This document shows positions 25,423-28,604 of a stretch of 28,604 nucleotides of DNA, in pieces. The stretch's first letter is position 1; every line of letters begins with the position of its first letter. The stretch comes from Prorocentrum cordatum (lineage: Eukaryota > Sar > Dinophyceae > Prorocentrales > Prorocentraceae). Location: positions 288,293-316,896 of the forward strand of contig CAUYUJ010015711.1 of NCBI GenBank assembly GCA_963575745.1. The letters run 5' to 3'. The translations under genes and the position numbers were made by a program. The notes beneath the pieces are model-generated. The model was not told where the DNA came from. It did no database searches and saw only the letters and a program-made list of their open reading frames with translations.

Positions 25423-28400
25423 CTATTCCTATTCCTATTCCTATTCCTATTCCTGTTCCTGTTCCTATTCCTATTCCTATTCCTATTCCTATTCCTATTC
25501 CTATTCCTATTCCTATTCCTATTCCTATTCCTATTCCTATTCCTATTCCTAATCCTATTCCTATCCCTATTCCTATTCCTATTCCTATTCCTATTCCTAT
25601 TCCTAATTCCTATTCCTGTTTCCTGTACCTCGTTCCTAATTCCTATTCTATTCCACGATTCTAGTCCTATCCATTCCTATTCCATATTCCTGTTCCTAAT
25701 TCCTGTTCCTATTCTTTTCCTATCCTGTTCCTATTCCTATTCCTATTCCTATTCCTATTCCTATTCCTATTCCTATTCCTATTCCTATTCCTATTCCTAT
25801 TCCTATTCCTATTCCTATTCCTACTCCTACTCCTATTCCTATTCCTATTCCTATTCCTATTCCTTTTCCTTTTCCTATTCGTATTCCTATTCCTATTCCT
25901 ATTCCTAGTCCTAGTCCTAGTCCTAGTCCTAGTCCTAGTCCTAGTCCTAGTCCTAGTCCTAGTCCTAGTCCTAGTCCTAGTCCTGTTCCTGTTCCTGTTC
26001 CTGTTCCTGTTCCTGTTCCTGTTTCTGTTCCTGTTCCTGTTCCCGTTCCTGTTCCTGTTCCTGTTCCTGTTCCTGTTCCTGTTCCTGTTCCTGTTCCTGT
26101 TCCTGTTCCTGTTCCTGTTCCTGTTCCTGTTCCTGTTCCTGTTCCTGTTCCTGTTCCTGTTCCTGTCCCTGTTCCTGTTCCTGTTCCCGTTCCCGTTCCC
26201 GTTCCCGTTCCCGTTCCCGTTCCCGTTCCCGTTCCCGTTCCCGTTCCTGTTCCTGTTCCTGTTCCTGTTCCTGTTCCTGTTCCTGTTCCTGTTCCTATTC
26301 CTATCCTTATTCCTATTCCCATTCCCATTCCTTTTCCTATTCCTACTCCTACTCCTGCTCCTCTTCCTCTTCCTATTCCTATTCCTATTCCTATTCCTAT
26401 TCCTATTCCTATTCCTATTCCTATTCATATTCCTAATTCCTAATTCCTAATTCCTATTCCTATTCCTATTCCTATTCCTATTCCTATTCCTATTCCTATT
26501 CCTATTCCTAACTCCTATTCCTATTCCTATTCCTATTCCTATTCCTATTCCTATTCCTATTCCTATTCCTATTCCTATTCCTATTCCTATTCCTATTCCT
26601 ATTCCTATTCCTATTCCTGTTCCTATTCCTATTCCTATTCCTATTCCTATTCCTATTCCTATTCCTATTCCTATTCCTATTCCTATTCCTATTCCTATTC
26701 CTATTCCTATTCCTATTCCTATTCCTATTCCGATTCCTATTCCTATTCCTATTCCTATTCCTATTCCTATTCCTATTCTAATCTATTCCTATTCTATTCC
26801 TATTCCTATTCTATTCCTATTCTATTCCTATTCCTATTCTGCTCTCTGCTTCTGAGGGCCCCTCACGCTCCGCTCCTCTTACTCTTCTCTTCCTCTTCCT
26901 CTTCCTCTTCTTTACATCTTCCATTCATTCCTATTCCCATTCCTATTCCTATTCCTATTCCTATTCCTATTCCTATTCCTATTCCTATTCCTATTCCAAT
27001 TCCTATTCCTATTCCTATTCCTATTCCTATTCCTATTCCTATTCCTATTCCTATTCCTATTCCTATTCCTATTCCTAGTCCGGTTCCTATTCATATTCCT
27101 ATTCCTATTCCTATTCCTATTCCTATTCCTATTCCTATTCCTATTCCTATTCCTATTCCTATCCCTATTCTTACTCATATTCCTTTCCTTATTCTTATTC
27201 CTATTCCTATTCCTATTCCTATTTCTACTCCTATTCCTATTCCTATTCCTATTCCTATTCCTATTCCTATTCCTATTCCTATTCCTATTCCTATTCCTAT
27301 TCCTATTCCTATTCCTTTTCCTATTCCTATTCCTATTCCTATTCCTATTCCTATTCCTATTCCTATTCCTATTCCTATTCCTATTCCTATTCCTATTCCT
27401 ATTCCTATTCCTATTCCTATTCCTATTCCTATTCCTATTCCTATTCCTATTCCTATTCCTATTCCTATTCCATTCCCCTAACCTATTCCTATTCCTATTC
27501 CTATTCCTATTCCTATTCATTCTGATTCCTATTCTATTCCTATTTCCTATTCAATTCCTATTCATATTCCTATTTCATATATATATTCCTATTCCCATTC
27601 CCAGTCCCAGTCTCAGTTCCCATTCCCATATCCCATTCCCATTCCCATCCCATTCCCATCCCTAATTTCCTATTCCCTATTCCTATTTTTCCTATTCCTA
27701 TTCCTATTCCATTCCTAATCCTAAACTAATCCAATACCTATTCCTAATCCTATTCCTATTCCTATTCCCTATTCCTATTCCTATTCTATTCCAATTCCTA
27801 TTTTCCTATTCCAAATCCTATTCCTATTCCCTATATTCCCTATTCCTATTCCTATTCCTATTCCTATTCCTATGCCTATGCCTATTCCTATTCCTATTCC
27901 TATTCCTATTCCTATTCCTATTCCTATTCCTATTCCTATTCCTATTCCTATTCCTATTCCTATTCCTATTCCTATTCCTATTTCCATTCCTATTCCTATT
28001 CCTATTCCTATTCCTATTCCTATTCCTATTCCTATTCCTATTCCTATTCCTATTCCTATTCCTATTCCTATTCCTATTCCTATTCCTATTCCTAATTCAT
28101 ATTCCTATTCCTATTCCTATTCCTATTCCCATTCGCATTCCCATTCCCATTCCTGTTCCTATTCCTATTCCTATTCCTATTCCTGCTCCTATTCCTATTC
28201 CTATTCCTATTCCTATTCTTATGCCTATTCCTATTCCTATTCCTATTCCTCTTCCTCTTCCTATTCCTATTCCTATTCCTATTCCTATTCCTATTCCTAT
28301 TCCTATTCTTATTTCCTATTCCTATTCCTATTCCTATTCCTGTTCCTGTTCCTCTTCCTCTTCCTATTCCTATTCCTATTCCTATTCCTATTCCTATTCC

Positions 28401-28604
28401 TATTCCTATTCCTATTCCTATTCCTATTCCTATTCCTATTCCTATTCCTATTCCTATTCCTATTCCTATTCCTATTCCTATTCCTATTCCTATTCCTATT
28501 CATATTCCTATTCCTATTCCTATTCTTATTCCTATTCCTATTCCTATTCCTATTCCTATTCCTATTCCTATTCCTATTCCTATGCCTATGCCCATTCCCA
28601 TTCC
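25423..28604 (+). repeat. CCTATT hexanucleotide array, at least 3.2 kb
   Basis: Tandem CCTATT units (GGAATA on the other strand) fill the rest of the window and continue beyond it. Homogeneous variant blocks occur: CCTAGT at 25904-25981, CCTGTT at about 25982-26291, and CCCGTT at 26186-26246 inside the latter. The array is degenerate at about 25600-25735 and 27530-27840. Near 26841-26925 it is broken by a non-repeat insert and a TCTTCC run. Minus-strand frames reading Asn-Arg or Gly-Ile dipeptides are artefacts. Confidence 0.95.
26841..26925. other. Non-repeat interruption of the CCTATT array
   Basis: Contains CTGAGGGCCCCTCACGCTCC followed by a TCTTCC run. The GAGGGCCCCTC part is a near-palindrome. 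It divides the array into two long blocks; its origin is unknown. Confidence 0.5.

Noticed and set aside
25709-28503. Frames reading Asn-Arg or Gly-Ile/Gly-Thr dipeptide repeats
   Set aside because: Direct translation of the hexanucleotide array; six bases give a two-residue repeat in any frame.
25423-28604. Telomeric repeat
   Set aside because: The unit is CCTATT/AATAGG, not the TTTAGGG type expected for dinoflagellates, and variants and interruptions are too many.

Overview
The window looks like nuclear DNA of a dinoflagellate. The strongest clue is at 1575-1596: a 22-nt match, with two mismatches, to the conserved dinoflagellate spliced-leader (SL) exon. It sits immediately upstream of a decayed retrotransposon. 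GC-rich coding DNA, RanBP2-like fingers on retroelement ORF1 proteins and kilobases of simple repeat agree with this. Genus cannot be decided from the sequence. No ordinary cellular gene, rRNA, tRNA or CRISPR array was recognised.

Layout. 1-1561: non-coding DNA with one copy of a dispersed repeat (130-350) and a chain of fold-back inverted repeats. 1562-8146: element 1, a degenerate non-LTR (LINE-type) retrotransposon. Its decayed ORF1 (zinc finger plus coiled coil) and ORF2 (endonuclease, reverse transcriptase, CCHC knuckle, RNase H, C-terminal Cys-rich module) are spread over several frames with many stops. It is bracketed by a candidate 12-bp target-site duplication and starts with the SL relic. 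8170-8405: second copy of the dispersed repeat. 8556-8742: GGA-rich tract. 8945-16468: a 7.5-kb array of GAC triplets punctuated by single extra G residues, containing an internal duplication offset by 1,223 bp. 16625-16832: CTC-rich tract. 16854-17673: a second group of fold-backs. 17690-17921: CT-rich DNA ending in a long poly-C run. About 17930-23936: element 2, an apparently intact non-LTR retrotransposon with ORF1 (18035-19096), a 15-codon mini-ORF (19105-19152) and ORF2 (19149-23819, 1,556 aa). 23937-24722: CCT microsatellite. 24743-25422: unassigned. 25423-28604: a CCTATT hexanucleotide array running off the window.

How the parts work together. Both elements encode the same kind of machinery: an ORF1 protein presumed to bind element RNA, and an ORF2 polyprotein that would nick DNA, copy RNA into cDNA at the nick and remove RNA. 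Element 2 keeps all RT and RNase H catalytic motifs. Its ORF1, mini-ORF and ORF2 are arranged as if ORF2 were translated by stepwise reinitiation, because the mini-ORF stop overlaps the ORF2 start as ATGA. Element 1 is dead but records its origin: the SL at its 5' end, directly after the target duplication, implies that a trans-spliced transcript was reverse-transcribed. Most long open frames elsewhere are artefacts of stop-poor simple repeats.
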